Shown one piece after another: positions 10,238-19,952 of a stretch of DNA of 64,000 nt. This DNA comes from Fibrobacterota bacterium (lineage in GTDB: Bacteria > Fibrobacterota > Fibrobacteria > UBA11236): contig JAQBPN010000127.1 in assembly GCA_028287505.1 (NCBI GenBank), positions 43,051 through 107,050 on the forward strand. The letters run 5' to 3'. Position 1 is the first letter of the stretch. Every line of letters starts with the position of its first letter. Position numbers and translations under genes: made by a program. Below the pieces are notes generated by a model. The model searched no databases. It was given only the letters and a program-made list of their open reading frames with translations, and was not told where the DNA came from.

Positions 10238-10428
10238 ATAGAGGAAATAATCTCTTCGCCGCCGCCGCACAACGCGTAAAGAATAACGGCGGCAGGGAAC
10301 CGACGCGATATCCCCCGCCGGCCAACCGCGCGAGGACTGCGGATGTATCTTTTCCTTTTCATGGCCGTCTCCGGGAAAATCGCCTGAACAAGATCCCACT
10401 GGAAAATATCGAGGTCATAGCCGAAGGA

Positions 10429-11277
10429 TTGCCCGAGGTCGGCAACTATTTCCAAGGCATCGTATCTTCGCAACCGGAGCTGCCCCGGAACCTCATTCTT
10501 TTCCGCCGCGATCGGGCGGCTATGCTCGGACTGGAGCACGATTACCATTTCCGCTTCGTCCTCATCGTCAACCTGCGCACCGTAGGTTCCGTGGTGGTCG
10601 ACAAACGGAGCTTCGAATTGCAGCCCGGCGAGACTTTGCTGATTTTTCCGAACCAATTCCATCACTACCACTCGGTGCGCTCCGAATCCATCTGCTGGTT
10701 GTTCGTCACCTTCGAGTGCAGCTCCCACGAGGGCCTCGCGACTCTGCGGAACCGGATCCATCGCATGTCGGATGCATGCCTCGGATATCTGGAGCATCTG
10801 GTCGCGCGGTACGCGGAGCAGGTCGGAACCTCCCCGGGTTCCGCCGTCAAGAAGGATGGCGGCGCGTCGATGAATATCCTCATGGGGCTGGTGCTGCTGG
10901 ACCTGATGAAGCAGGATGGGCGCTCCGGCAGCCGGGCCGGCGCCATGCGGCCTTCCATCATCGATCAAATCACCCTTTACGTCTGGGACAATTTCGATAA
11001 GGATCTGAAGCGCTCGGATCTGAAGGAAAAGTTCCCGTATTCGGAGAGCCATTTGCGCATGCTTTTCCGCAAGCGCATGGGAATGAGCCTGGGGGCTTAC
11101 ATCCAGAAGGTGAGGATGAATCGCGCGCAGTCGCTGCTGGTGGGTTCGAGCCTGAGCGTTTCGGAAGCGGGGCTGCTCTGCGGATACGCATCGTTGCACA
11201 GTTTCAGCAGAGCGTTCAAGAAAATGCTGGGGCTGTCCCCTTTGGCCTATAAGAACCTGAACGCGGGCAAATATTAA
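10429..11277 (+). CDS. AraC-family transcriptional regulator
   Basis: This protein of about 282 residues has an N-terminal cupin-like sensing domain (SFELQPGETLLIFPNQFHHYH, a typical AraC arm/cupin pattern with a His cluster). The C-terminal AraC DNA-binding domain (about 180-278) contains two helix-turn-helix units; ALLCGYASLHSFSRAFKKMLGLSP-like spacing is seen in the second. The start is uncertain. The TTG at 10429 has no well-spaced ribosome site, and the frame stays open upstream with coding-like residues but no ATG or GTG. It converges on the xylose-type transporter genes, so control of sugar uptake is plausible but unproven. Confidence 0.8.
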   Translation: MPEVGNYFQGIVSSQPELPRNLILFRRDRAAMLGLEHDYHFRFVLIVNLRTVGSVVVDKRSFELQPGETLLIFPNQFHHYHSVRSESICWLFVTFECSSHEGLATLRNRIHRMSDACLGYLEHLVARYAEQVGTSPGSAVKKDGGASMNILMGLVLLDLMKQDGRSGSRAGAMRPSIIDQITLYVWDNFDKDLKRSDLKEKFPYSESHLRMLFRKRMGMSLGAYIQKVRMNRAQSLLVGSSLSVSEAGLLCGYASLHSFSRAFKKMLGLSPLAYKNLNAGKY

Positions 11278-11307
11278 GCGGGTTTAATGTATCACACCCT
11301 CTAAGCG

Positions 11308-12378
11308 CTATCTCCGGTGCCGCCACCTCAGATCCGCGGTCACGGCCGCGACCAGGATCGTGCCTTTGATGATGGGCTGCCAGAACGCCTCCGTATTCAG
11401 AAGGCTCATTCCGTTGTCCAGGGAGGCCATGACCGTGGCGCCGAGGATGGCTCCCCAAACGCTTCCCCTGCCGCCGAGCAGGGAGGTTCCCCCGATGACG
11501 GCGGCGGCGATGGCGTCCAGCTCCAGCATCTTTCCCGCATCCGCCGAGGCCGCTCCGACGCGCGCGGTCAGCACCACTCCCGCCGAAGCCGAAACGGCGC
11601 CCATGATTGTGAAGATGGCGATGATGCGCTTGTTGATGGGAACGCCGGCGTAGAAGGCTGCGTCGCGATTGCCGCCGATGGCATAGAGCTGGCGGCCGAA
11701 GGCGGTGTGCTCGGCCAAGACCCAGAAACAGGCGGCGAGCAGCAGCATCAACAGCACCGGAAGCGGCAGGCCCTGGTAGGCGTTGAACAAAGCCGCCACG
11801 CCCACGGCCATCACTGCGGATAGTCCCCAGACCAGCAAGCCTTTGCCGCGCTTGACCTGCCACAGGCACACCGCCGACCCGGCGGCGCCCAAAGCCCAAG
11901 TGGCCGACTTGGGCAGGAATTCCTGGCCGATCCTGAGGAAGCCCGCGGGCGGGACGATGGATACGCCTTTGGTGAGCCCCAGCAGGATGCCCTGGAAAAT
12001 CAACATGCCTCCCAGCGTTACGATGAACGGGGGGACGCCGAAGCGGGACACCACCACGCCTTGGGAAAATCCGAGGGTCGCGCCCAGGGTCAGGGCGATG
12101 GCGATGGAAAGCGCTACTCCCAAGCCGAGATTGGTGCAGCCCATGGCCGCCACGGCGCCGCAGAGTCCGGCCAGCGAGCCGGCGGAAAGATCGATTTGGC
12201 CGGAAACGATCAGGAGGACGATTCCCGTGGTCGCGATCGCGGTCACGGCCATCTGCCGGGACAGCAGCGCGAGATTGCGCGGGCTCAGGAACACGCCGTC
12301 GGTGGTAATGGAGAAGGCCGCCCAAACCAGGATCAGCGCGCCCAACATACCCAATGTCTGCCAACTTATTTTTGTCAT
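11308..12378 (-). CDS. xylH: Sugar ABC transporter permease (XylH-like)
   Basis: This 356-residue polytopic membrane protein of the ribose/xylose ABC permease family (BPD_transp_2) has about nine or ten hydrophobic segments. It carries family landmarks such as GIVLLIVSGQIDLSAGS near residues 52-68, GVPPFIVTLGGMLIFQGI, AIGGNRDAAFYAGVPI (cytoplasmic coupling loop) and AAVIGGTSLLGGRGSVWGA. It forms the inner-membrane channel for the ATPase and binding protein encoded immediately upstream. The resemblance is closest to D-xylose permeases because the operon's binding protein is XylF-like. It is the last gene of the three-gene unit xylF-xylG-xylH. Confidence 0.85.
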   Translation of the reverse strand: MTKISWQTLGMLGALILVWAAFSITTDGVFLSPRNLALLSRQMAVTAIATTGIVLLIVSGQIDLSAGSLAGLCGAVAAMGCTNLGLGVALSIAIALTLGATLGFSQGVVVSRFGVPPFIVTLGGMLIFQGILLGLTKGVSIVPPAGFLRIGQEFLPKSATWALGAAGSAVCLWQVKRGKGLLVWGLSAVMAVGVAALFNAYQGLPLPVLLMLLLAACFWVLAEHTAFGRQLYAIGGNRDAAFYAGVPINKRIIAIFTIMGAVSASAGVVLTARVGAASADAGKMLELDAIAAAVIGGTSLLGGRGSVWGAILGATVMASLDNGMSLLNTEAFWQPIIKGTILVAAVTADLRWRHRR

Positions 12379-12421
12379 AACTTCCTTGTAATCCCTGACC
12401 GGGCGGGGCCGGGTCGCTTTG

Positions 12422-14011
12422 CTAGCCGGCCGTGGCCGCGTGCATCACGGCGACCTGGCTGAATTGATCGCGTTCCAGCAGGGCCGTTTGCCGTCCGCCG
12501 CTGAGCACGATGAGCCTGTGGCTGAGGCCCAGGAGTTCCGAGAGGTCCGATGAGGCGACCACGACGCTCATCCCTTTGGCCGCGAAATCCCGGATCAGCG
12601 CGTGGATCTCGGCCTTGGAGCCCACATCGATGCCGCGGGTGGGCTCGTCCAGCAAGAGGATCGACGGCCCGGTCTTCAGCCATTTGGCGATGACGATTTT
12701 TTGCTGGTTGCCGCCGGAAAGGCTTCCCGCCTCGACTTCCAAGCTTGCCGCCCTCACCTGCAGGCTCGCGGCGATCTCCGCCGCCTCCCTGCGCAGGGAG
12801 GGCCAATTGAGCAGTCCCCGCCGTTGATAGGCGGGAAGCGTGGCCAGGGCGATGTTCTCGTTGAGGCTGGCGCAAAGCACCAGGCCCTGCCCCTTGCGAT
12901 CCTCGCTGACCAGGGCCATTCCGTGCGCCATGGCTTCCCGGGGACCCTGGAAAGGTCCTCGCCAGGGAGAATCGCCCCGCCGCAAGCGTCCCGTATTGAG
13001 GGTGCGGGCGGCTCCGAAAAGGCTGGTCAATAGGGCGGTGCGGCCCGAACCCATCAATCCGGCGATACCGAGGATCTCGCCGGGATGGAGGTCGAAGCTG
13101 ATGTCTTCCACCGCGAACCTGCCGGGGATGCTGGGATGCGCCAGCGACCAATGTTCCACCGTCAGGGAGGCGGCCGTCTTGCCCTTTACGGGCGCGGGCG
13201 CGTGCAACGCGTCCTCGGCGAGCGCGCGGCCGACCATGGCTTCCACCACGCTGGACCGGGTCCAACCGGAGGCCGGGCCGGAGGCGACGGTTTTTCCGTC
13301 CCGCAGCACGGTGATGGTATCGGAGATCGCGAAGACCTCTTCCAGGCGATGGCTCACATAGAGGCATCCCACGCCCTGGTCCACCAGGGTGCGGACGAGG
13401 GCGTTCAATTTTTCGGCATCCGAGGCGGTCAGGGCGGCGGTGGGTTCGTCCAGGATCAGGACGCGGGCTTCTTTATCCAGGGCCTTGGCGATTTCCACCA
13501 GCTGCTGTCGCCCCACGCTGAGCGAGGCGACCAGGGCATTCGGGTTCTCATCGAGGCCGACGCGTTGCATGGCGATGACGCAACGGCGCTGCATCTCCTC
13601 CTTCCGCAACAAGCCGTATCGGCTCAGCTCGCGGCCCAGGAACATGTTTTCGAAAATGGAGAGTTCGGGAACCAGGGCCAGTTCCTGAGCCACCAGCGCG
13701 ATGCCGGCGGCGTCCGCATCGGCGGGGGAAAGCATGTGTAGCGGGCCGGATTCGCCCTTGAGATCGCCTCCGTAGCTGCCGAAAGGATGGCAGCCCGCCA
13801 GGATTTTCAGCAAGGTGCTCTTTCCGGCGCCGTTCTCCCCGCAAAGCGCGTGGACCTCGCTCCGTTTCAAGGACAAATCCACGCCGGCCAGGGCCAGCAC
13901 ACCGGGAAACTGTTTGGTTAACCCGATGGCCTGCAGTAGGTCATTATTTTGCGGCAGTCTGGTTTTCCTTGGGAACGTTCTTGTAAACGTCTTCTTTTTT
14001 CTGGAAGCCAT
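12422..14011 (-). CDS. xylG: Sugar ABC transporter ATP-binding protein with two ATPase domains (XylG-like)
   Basis: This protein of about 510-529 residues has two fused ABC ATPase domains, as in XylG, RbsA and MglA. The first Walker A is GENGAGKST, with signature SVGRQQ and Walker B VLILDEPTAAL. The second domain has GLMGSGRTALL, signature LSGGNQQK and ILLLDEPTRGIDVG. It energises sugar import with the permease downstream. The start is unclear. The only in-frame ATG (14011) overlaps the end of xylF by 68 bases and adds a basic extension. A CTG at 13957 sits eight bases after AAGGA and would fit family length better. The ATG just after the xylF stop is out of frame and meets a stop after eight codons. 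Confidence 0.85.
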   Translation of the reverse strand: MASRKKKTFTRTFPRKTRLPQNNDLLQAIGLTKQFPGVLALAGVDLSLKRSEVHALCGENGAGKSTLLKILAGCHPFGSYGGDLKGESGPLHMLSPADADAAGIALVAQELALVPELSIFENMFLGRELSRYGLLRKEEMQRRCVIAMQRVGLDENPNALVASLSVGRQQLVEIAKALDKEARVLILDEPTAALTASDAEKLNALVRTLVDQGVGCLYVSHRLEEVFAISDTITVLRDGKTVASGPASGWTRSSVVEAMVGRALAEDALHAPAPVKGKTAASLTVEHWSLAHPSIPGRFAVEDISFDLHPGEILGIAGLMGSGRTALLTSLFGAARTLNTGRLRRGDSPWRGPFQGPREAMAHGMALVSEDRKGQGLVLCASLNENIALATLPAYQRRGLLNWPSLRREAAEIAASLQVRAASLEVEAGSLSGGNQQKIVIAKWLKTGPSILLLDEPTRGIDVGSKAEIHALIRDFAAKGMSVVVASSDLSELLGLSHRLIVLSGGRQTALLERDQFSQVAVMHAATAG

Positions 14012-14978
14012 CGGCGACGATGGTGGCCATCATGTTGTCCTTGTCGACGCTCATGGGGACCAGGAGAATGCTGGGCACGTCCTTCTTGCCGTTGGGAACC
14101 ATGGTGGTCTTTTCGGTGAGCGGCTCGTTCTTGGCCATCGCCACGGCCATTTCGGCGGCCTTGTACGCTTCTTCGGTTAAGGACTTGTAGATGGTCATGG
14201 ACTGGGTGCCCTCGGCAATCCGCTGGCAAGCGGCGAGGTCCGCGTCCTGTCCCGTAACCAGCACCTTGCCTGCCAGTTTCTGTTCGGCCAAAGCCTGGAT
14301 GGCGCCGCCGGCCATGCCGTCGTTGGAGGCCAGAACCGCGTCCACCTTGTTTCCGGTGCGGGTCAAGGTATTCTCCATGATCTTGAGCGCTTCCACGGGA
14401 AGCCAATCCTTGGCCCATTGATCGCCCACGATCTTGATGTCGCCCCGGTCGATATAGGGTTTCAGCACTTCCATCTGCCCCTGGCGCAGGAGCGCGGCGT
14501 TGTTGTCGGTGGGGGCGCCTTCGATGATCACGTAATTTCCCTTGGGCAATTTCTTCACCAGGTACTCGGCCTGCCGGGCGCCTACGCCGACGGCATCGAT
14601 GGAAACGTATAGATCCAGGTCGCTGTTCATAATCAGGCGGTCATAGGCGATCACCTTCACGCCTGCTTTGTGGGATGCGTCCACGATGGTGGCCGCGGTG
14701 GTGCCGTTATGGGGGATCACCACCAGCACGCTGGCTCCCTGGGTCAGCAGGTTTTCCGCCTGGGAGTTCATGGTGGCGTCGCTGCCGTTGGCAACCTGCA
14801 CCAGCACCTGGGCGCCCAGCTCTCCGCAACGCTTCACGAATGCGTCCCTATCGTGCTGCCAGCGCTCGGTCTGCAGAGTATCCATCAATAGACCAATTTT
14901 GATGGTCTTGTTCTTCGAATCGCATCCCTGCAGCAGGGCAAGCAGGCACAATGCCAGGATTTTCGGTCGCATGAACAT
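13944..14978 (-). CDS. xylF: D-xylose-type periplasmic sugar-binding lipoprotein
   Basis: This 344-residue substrate-binding protein of the periplasmic-binding-protein type 1 family has an N-terminal signal ending LLQGC, so it is likely lipid-anchored at Cys19. IKIGLLMDTLQTERWQ and DAVLASNDGMAGGAIQAL match the XylF subgroup. The ligand motifs VIAYDRLI and VTGQDADLAACQRI are also typical of xylose-binding proteins. It should capture pentose in the periplasm and deliver it to XylGH. It is the first gene of the operon, with the Shine-Dalgarno AGAGGTGA a few bases before the ATG. No xylose isomerase or xylulokinase genes are in the window. Confidence 0.9.
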   Translation of the reverse strand: MFMRPKILALCLLALLQGCDSKNKTIKIGLLMDTLQTERWQHDRDAFVKRCGELGAQVLVQVANGSDATMNSQAENLLTQGASVLVVIPHNGTTAATIVDASHKAGVKVIAYDRLIMNSDLDLYVSIDAVGVGARQAEYLVKKLPKGNYVIIEGAPTDNNAALLRQGQMEVLKPYIDRGDIKIVGDQWAKDWLPVEALKIMENTLTRTGNKVDAVLASNDGMAGGAIQALAEQKLAGKVLVTGQDADLAACQRIAEGTQSMTIYKSLTEEAYKAAEMAVAMAKNEPLTEKTTMVPNGKKDVPSILLVPMSVDKDNMMATIVADGFQKKEDVYKNVPKENQTAAK

Positions 14979-15372
14979 GTATCACCTCTGGATTTGATAT
15001 GCCGTCGCGCCCTAAAGAAACCGTCGGGCCCGGGTTAATTTAACAAAGCCGTTCCATCACCGTCATTTCCAGGCGGGTACGGATCCCGGGATCCGGGGCC
15101 TCCCGGGCCCGGTCCGTAATCGGCCCGGCGCGGACGGATCGCGGCGCGGGGGCGGCGGATGGTCCGCAATTCCGGAAAAACGCGGCCCTGGGCCTGTGGA
15201 TCCCGGGTTGCGGGGTTTGAGGCTTCGGTTTACGGCGGATTGGGCCGGCCGGAAAGGATCATTCCCTAATTTGAAACCTTGGGATTTATTATTCGGGGAT
15301 TGAGGTTAGTTTTTACATGGGGGACGATTGAGGCTTTCCATCGTTTTGATCCATTCAGGGTATAGGAGCACC
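14979..15372. other. Divergent intergenic region between xylF and the hexosaminidase gene
   Basis: This 394-base gap has no coding sequence that I support. Near xylF lies a short inverted repeat GTTAATTTAAC (15034-15044), a possible operator. A GC-rich stretch (about 15050-15220) contains a perfect palindrome GGATCCCGGGATCC (15079-15092) and partial copies of it. The part before the hexosaminidase gene is AT-richer, but I could not fix a convincing -35/-10 pair. Confidence 0.4.
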
Positions 15373-17136
15373 ATGACTCAGTATCGTTCTTCAGGCATGT
15401 ATCTCGTTTTGGCCGTGCTTGCGTTTTTCGGCGGGAAAACGGGAGCCGCAGTGAATATCATCCCCCTTCCGAATACGGTGACGTTGGGTGCAGGCACTTT
15501 GGCTTTCGATGCGGCGGCGGCGGTTCCCATTTACAGGGATGCGTCATCGGACTCGACCCTGCCTTGGGTCGAGAAGCTTTTCAAGAACGCGAAACTCACG
15601 ACCTCACGGGTCCAGAGCGCTGCCGCGGCAAAGGTGGTCATCAACATGGCTCCCGACGCGGCCTTGGGCGCGGAAGGCTACAAGCTGAGCATCACGGCGA
15701 CCCAGATCGTCATCACCGCCCCCACCTTGACCGGCCAGTTCTACGCCATCCAGTCCTTGCGTCAGGTGTTCCCCGTGAGCATCGAGGATTCTCTCGCCGC
15801 GAAGGTCGCCATCGCCTTGCCGGTGCTGGAAATCACCGACAAGCCGCGCTTCGAATACCGCGGCTGCATGATTGATCCGGTCCGCCACTTCCTGCCGCTG
15901 CCCTACCTCTACGAGCAAATCGATCGCATGGCCCTCTACAAGATGAATCGCCTTCACCTGTTGCTGAGCAATGACCAGGGATGGCGGATTGAAAGCAAGG
16001 TGTTCCCGCTCTTGCACGAGAAGGGATCCGTCACCCAGGTCGGCGGCGGCCAGCCCGCGGCCGGCGTGCGGTGGTATTACACCCAGGATGAAATGCGCGC
16101 CGTGGTCAAGTATGCGGCCTTGCGGAAAATCAAAATCATACCGGAAATCGACATGCCCGGGCATTGCACGGCCATGGTCGTCTGTTATCCCAAGCTGGGC
16201 ACCTACGGCAAGAACTCCAGCGACAATTCGAATCCGACCTTCACGGCCGGCATCCGTTCCAACGAGGACGTGCAGATCAGCACCATGAACATCAAGAGCA
16301 CGGACGCGGACCGCCCTTATGTGCTTAACTTCATCGGCCAACTCTGGCGGGAAATGGCCACCATTTTCCCGGGCGATCAATACCAGATGGGCGGCGATGA
16401 GTGGGCCTTCAGCCTGGACGCCTTCAACTACGCGACCTTCGTGAAAGAGGTCCAGGACACCCTCACGAAAATCGGCAAGCGGACCGTCGCTTGGGACGAA
16501 GTGAAGTCCAACGGTGGCCTCAGGGCGGGCAATTGGTCCCAGGATTGGCACCAGGGCAGCGCCAATGTCGGCGATATCGCCTCGAACTGCAACGCCTTCT
16601 ATCTCGATCATCATAACGAAGCCAATGACGGGGCCAATGTCCTGACGTGGTGCGGTAATGAAGTGACGCTGGCGACCGTGTATTCGGCGCCGACCAGCAA
16701 TACCCTGAAAGGCGTGGAAGCCATCATGTTCGCGGAGCGGCTGATCACCTATCCCGATCATTGGGATCGCCAGATCTGGCCCCGCATCACCGCCGTCGCC
16801 GAAGTCGGCTGGGTTCCCGCCAATAATGCATTGGCGGGATACATGACCCGCTTGGGGTCCCATGGCGCGCGGTTTTCCGCCATGGGCATCAAGTATTTCA
16901 GCACCCACTACGCCAATCTGACCTGGCAAACCGCTCCGCTTCATGCCGGAATGATCAATCTGTATGGCGGTTTCGTTCCGGAAATCACCCCGGATGCCAC
17001 GGCCATCCGCCCGGTCGCCCGCGCCCAGGCTCCCGCCATGGGCAAGCGTGCGCAGGGATTCAATTCCCTGGGTCAACGGATTCGCCTGACTTCGGCCGGT
17101 TTTCCTGAAACGGCGCCCGCTTTCGTTAAGCCCTAG
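15373..17136 (+). CDS. Beta-N-acetylhexosaminidase, glycoside hydrolase family 20
   Basis: This 587-residue exported enzyme removes terminal N-acetylhexosamine residues from chitin fragments, peptidoglycan pieces or glycans. Residues 1-28 look like a signal peptide. A GH20b-like N-terminal domain covers about 30-150 (IIPLPNTVTLGAGTL). The TIM-barrel catalytic domain begins at about 160 (RFEYRGCMIDPVRHFLP). The catalytic Asp-Glu pair is D342-E343 in QMGGDEW; substrate-assisted catalysis is expected. Other landmarks are PEIDMPGH and WDEV. The start was set at 15373 because AGGAG lies just before it; an earlier in-frame ATG-free extension lacks a ribosome site. A putative outer-membrane protein follows 83 bases downstream, possibly for uptake or display of the same glycan. 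Confidence 0.9.
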   Translation: MTQYRSSGMYLVLAVLAFFGGKTGAAVNIIPLPNTVTLGAGTLAFDAAAAVPIYRDASSDSTLPWVEKLFKNAKLTTSRVQSAAAAKVVINMAPDAALGAEGYKLSITATQIVITAPTLTGQFYAIQSLRQVFPVSIEDSLAAKVAIALPVLEITDKPRFEYRGCMIDPVRHFLPLPYLYEQIDRMALYKMNRLHLLLSNDQGWRIESKVFPLLHEKGSVTQVGGGQPAAGVRWYYTQDEMRAVVKYAALRKIKIIPEIDMPGHCTAMVVCYPKLGTYGKNSSDNSNPTFTAGIRSNEDVQISTMNIKSTDADRPYVLNFIGQLWREMATIFPGDQYQMGGDEWAFSLDAFNYATFVKEVQDTLTKIGKRTVAWDEVKSNGGLRAGNWSQDWHQGSANVGDIASNCNAFYLDHHNEANDGANVLTWCGNEVTLATVYSAPTSNTLKGVEAIMFAERLITYPDHWDRQIWPRITAVAEVGWVPANNALAGYMTRLGSHGARFSAMGIKYFSTHYANLTWQTAPLHAGMINLYGGFVPEITPDATAIRPVARAQAPAMGKRAQGFNSLGQRIRLTSAGFPETAPAFVKP

Positions 17137-17219
17137 CGGCATCACGCCTCCCGCATCCGGACCGTCCAGAACCGGAGCGGGAGGTACTCGTTTTGAACAT
17201 TCTTCCAAAGGAGTTCGCG

Positions 17220-18644
17220 TTGAACTTGTCTTCTTCCTACCATGCATTGATTGTCTGTGCGTGCCTGTTAGGGTCGCAATTCACGGCCCATGCCGCCGAC
17301 ACCGAAGCGCCCGCCGAGGAAACCTTCTCCATCGTTCCCCATGGCTTCGCGGGCATCCAATCCTTTCGCGTCAACCGCTTCAAGAACGGCGGCCTGGATT
17401 ACCCCAGCGAAATCTTCAACAACTCGGTGCTCAATTTCACCTTCGATCTGCTTTCCGGAAAGCACTTGAGCATCCGGGCGGGCATGGAAGGTTATGTGAA
17501 TTTCAGCACGATTCCCTATGACAAGTTGGGAACGGTCGGCTCGGGCGCCACGGAAGTGGCCGGCCCGCTCTGGTCCTGGTACATGGCCCAGGGTGAAATG
17601 TCTTATTCGCTCGGGGAGAAGGATGATGATTTCCACGGCGATATCGGAGTCGGCTTGTTTCCCTACAAGTACAACGAAGACGCCCGCAACCTGGGGGAAT
17701 ACATGTTCCGCTCGGGAACCTATCCCGGCTGGCTGCTCACGACCTTCGACTGGACCTCCACGCGCCTTACCGGCATACGGTTCAGCAGCACCCTATTCAA
17801 CAAATGGCATAATGACATCATGCTCACCACGGAAATGGAATGGTTCCCCTTCTACGATCTTTCCCTCTCCTGGATCAGCAACCTGCCCGTGGGCAAGGTG
17901 CTGGACGTGGGCTGGGGCGTCGATTTCGCGCGCTTCCTGCCGGCCAACGACGATCTCACCACGCCTCCGATTACCCAGCTCGGCGATAAGCGGATCACCA
18001 ACTACTACACCTCGGGTTGCGACGCCACGAGTGCCAATTGCGACACCTCGTTCTACACCTTCACCGGCATAAAGCTGATGGGGCGGTTCGATTTCGATCC
18101 CAAGCGCTTCTTCGTTACGGAAACCAAGGATGAACTATTCAGCCTGGGAAAAGAGGATGGGAAGATTTTCGGGGAAGTGGCCGTGCTCGGCCTGAAAAAC
18201 CAGGGAACGTTGTATCATGATGTCAAACAGCGCATGCCGGTCATGTTCGGCGTCAATATCCCGACCTTCAACCTCTTGGACGTGCTGGCCTTCCAGATGG
18301 AATATTATGCCATGCCTTATCCGAACGACTATTCCTATCAAGTCGAATTCGTCTCGGCAGGAGTCCCCCAGCCCACCAAGGGCTACCAGTACGGGAATCC
18401 GGATGTCAAGTACACCACCGCCAATGCCAATACCGGTCAGGCCAACTACTATGCCAAGCACCATTGGTATTGGTCGGTATATTCCAGACGTTGGTTGGGA
18501 AAGCACCTGGCCATCGTGGCCCAGGCCTCGCGCGATCATTGGAGAACCAGCACGCCGTATTCCAACAAGCGTGATTTCGAAGAAGCGCTTTCCGATCCCG
18601 CTAAGCAGTGGTATGCCGCGCTCAAGATCGTGTCCGTCTGGTAA
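17220..18644 (+). CDS. Exported protein, probably outer-membrane beta-barrel
   Basis: This protein of about 474 residues starts at a TTG (17220) that has a near-ideal AAAGGAG six bases upstream. The leader (SSSYHALIVCACLLGSQFTAHA) is a typical signal peptide. The mature part is rich in aromatic residues and alternating beta patterns (YMAQGEMSYSLGEKDD, HHWYWSVYSRRWLGKHLAIVAQ) and ends ALKIVSVW, with a C-terminal aromatic as in outer-membrane barrels. I do not recognise a named family. It follows the GH20 gene on the same strand and could be its outer-membrane partner. An in-frame TTG at 17193 is possible but has no ribosome site. Confidence 0.75.
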   Translation: MNLSSSYHALIVCACLLGSQFTAHAADTEAPAEETFSIVPHGFAGIQSFRVNRFKNGGLDYPSEIFNNSVLNFTFDLLSGKHLSIRAGMEGYVNFSTIPYDKLGTVGSGATEVAGPLWSWYMAQGEMSYSLGEKDDDFHGDIGVGLFPYKYNEDARNLGEYMFRSGTYPGWLLTTFDWTSTRLTGIRFSSTLFNKWHNDIMLTTEMEWFPFYDLSLSWISNLPVGKVLDVGWGVDFARFLPANDDLTTPPITQLGDKRITNYYTSGCDATSANCDTSFYTFTGIKLMGRFDFDPKRFFVTETKDELFSLGKEDGKIFGEVAVLGLKNQGTLYHDVKQRMPVMFGVNIPTFNLLDVLAFQMEYYAMPYPNDYSYQVEFVSAGVPQPTKGYQYGNPDVKYTTANANTGQANYYAKHHWYWSVYSRRWLGKHLAIVAQASRDHWRTSTPYSNKRDFEEALSDPAKQWYAALKIVSVW

Positions 18645-18687
18645 GCGGCCCCGCTTCCCGGGCCGCCGTCCTCACAGCTTGAGGACG
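18645..18687. terminator. Two hairpins between convergent genes
   Basis: GCGGCCC...GGGCCGC (18645-18666) and CGTCCTCA-cagct-TGAGGACG (18667-18687, which includes the hemL stop) form stable stems between the outer-membrane protein gene and hemL. Neither has a T-tract, so Rho-independent action is uncertain. Confidence 0.4.
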
Positions 18688-19952
18688 GCCTTCCGGACCG
18701 CGGCCGCGGTCCGTTCCATCACTTCATCGTCATGGGCCGCCGAAAGGAAGGCCGCCTCGAATTGCGACGGGGCCAGGTAGATGCCCTGGTCCAGCATGGC
18801 GTGGAAGAAACGGCCATACGCCTTGGTATCGGCGGTCAGGGCCGAATCGTAGTCGCGCACGGGGCCGGGCGTAAAGAATAACGTCAGTAATGAACCCACC
18901 CGGTTGATACACCAGGGAATGGGCGCGTTCTTGAGGGCGCGGCGCAGGTCCGCCTCCCACGCTTCGGCGCGCTTGTGGAGGGTTTCGTAGAAACCCGGTT
19001 TGCGCAATTCCCTGAGCATGGCCAGGCCCGCGGCCGTGGCCAGGGGATTGCCGGCCAGGGTTCCCGCCTGATATACCGGTCCCACCGGGCTCAGCCTGTC
19101 CATGATGTCCGCGCGGCCCCCGTAAGCCGCCAAAGGGAGGCCGCCCCCCAGGATCTTCCCCAGGGTGGTGAGATCGGGTTTGACGCCGTAGTATCCTTGC
19201 GCGCCGGCCAATCCCAGGCGGAAGCCGGTGATGACTTCGTCGAAGATGAGCAGGGTGTTCCGGCCGTCGCAGAGCGCGCGCAGGCCTTCCAGGAAGCCTT
19301 TTTCCGGCACGAGCACGCCCATGTTGCCCGCCACCGGTTCCACGATGATGGCGGCGATTTCATCGCCGCAGGCCTTGAACAACGCCCGCACGGAGTCCAG
19401 ATCGTTGTACTCGGCCAGCAAAGTGTCCTGGGCGGAGCCTTTGGTGACGCCGGGACTGGAAGGGTTTCCGAAGGTCATGGCGCCGGAGCCCGCCTGGATC
19501 AGGAAGCTGTCCCCATGGCCATGGTAACAGCCGCGGAACTTCACGATTTTCTCCCGGCCCGTGTAGCCGCGCGCCAAGCGCACGGCGCTCATGGTCGCTT
19601 CGGTTCCGGAGCAGACCAGACGCACCTTCTCCACCGAGGGCACGCAATCGCGGATGGCTTCCGCCATTTCCGTCTCCGCTTCCGTGCACGCGCCGAAGCT
19701 GGTGCCGTTGGCGGCCGCTTGCACCACTGCGCCGATGACGGAGGGATGCGCGTGGCCCAGGATCATGGGTCCCCAGGAGCAGACGAAATCGATGTACTCG
19801 CGGCCGTCCGCATCCGTGATGCGCGGGCCTTTGGCGGAACGGATGAAGACGGGCGATCCGCCCACGGATTGGAAAGCCCGCACCGGCGAGTTCACGCCGC
19901 CCGGGATCACCTTGCTGGCGCGGGCGTGGCGGCTTGCATGGGAATCGGTCAT
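18672..19952 (-). CDS. hemL: Glutamate-1-semialdehyde 2,1-aminomutase
   Basis: This 426-residue PLP enzyme converts glutamate-1-semialdehyde to 5-aminolevulinate in the C5 haem pathway. It has full family length. Landmarks are PGGVNSPVRAF at the N-terminus, YIDFVCSWGPMILGHAHP, the substrate/PLP region VCSGTEATMSAVRLARGYTG, FDEVITGFR and the PLP lysine in TTLGKILGGGLP. It overlaps the end of hemD by four bases (ATGA), indicating translational coupling, and is the last gene of the haem operon. Confidence 0.95.
   Translation of the reverse strand: MTDSHASRHARASKVIPGGVNSPVRAFQSVGGSPVFIRSAKGPRITDADGREYIDFVCSWGPMILGHAHPSVIGAVVQAAANGTSFGACTEAETEMAEAIRDCVPSVEKVRLVCSGTEATMSAVRLARGYTGREKIVKFRGCYHGHGDSFLIQAGSGAMTFGNPSSPGVTKGSAQDTLLAEYNDLDSVRALFKACGDEIAAIIVEPVAGNMGVLVPEKGFLEGLRALCDGRNTLLIFDEVITGFRLGLAGAQGYYGVKPDLTTLGKILGGGLPLAAYGGRADIMDRLSPVGPVYQAGTLAGNPLATAAGLAMLRELRKPGFYETLHKRAEAWEADLRRALKNAPIPWCINRVGSLLTLFFTPGPVRDYDSALTADTKAYGRFFHAMLDQGIYLAPSQFEAAFLSAAHDDEVMERTAAAVRKAVLKL

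Noticed and set aside
13930..13960. Out-of-frame ATG overlapping the xylF stop as the start of xylG
   Set aside because: That frame ends after eight codons and does not encode the ATPase.
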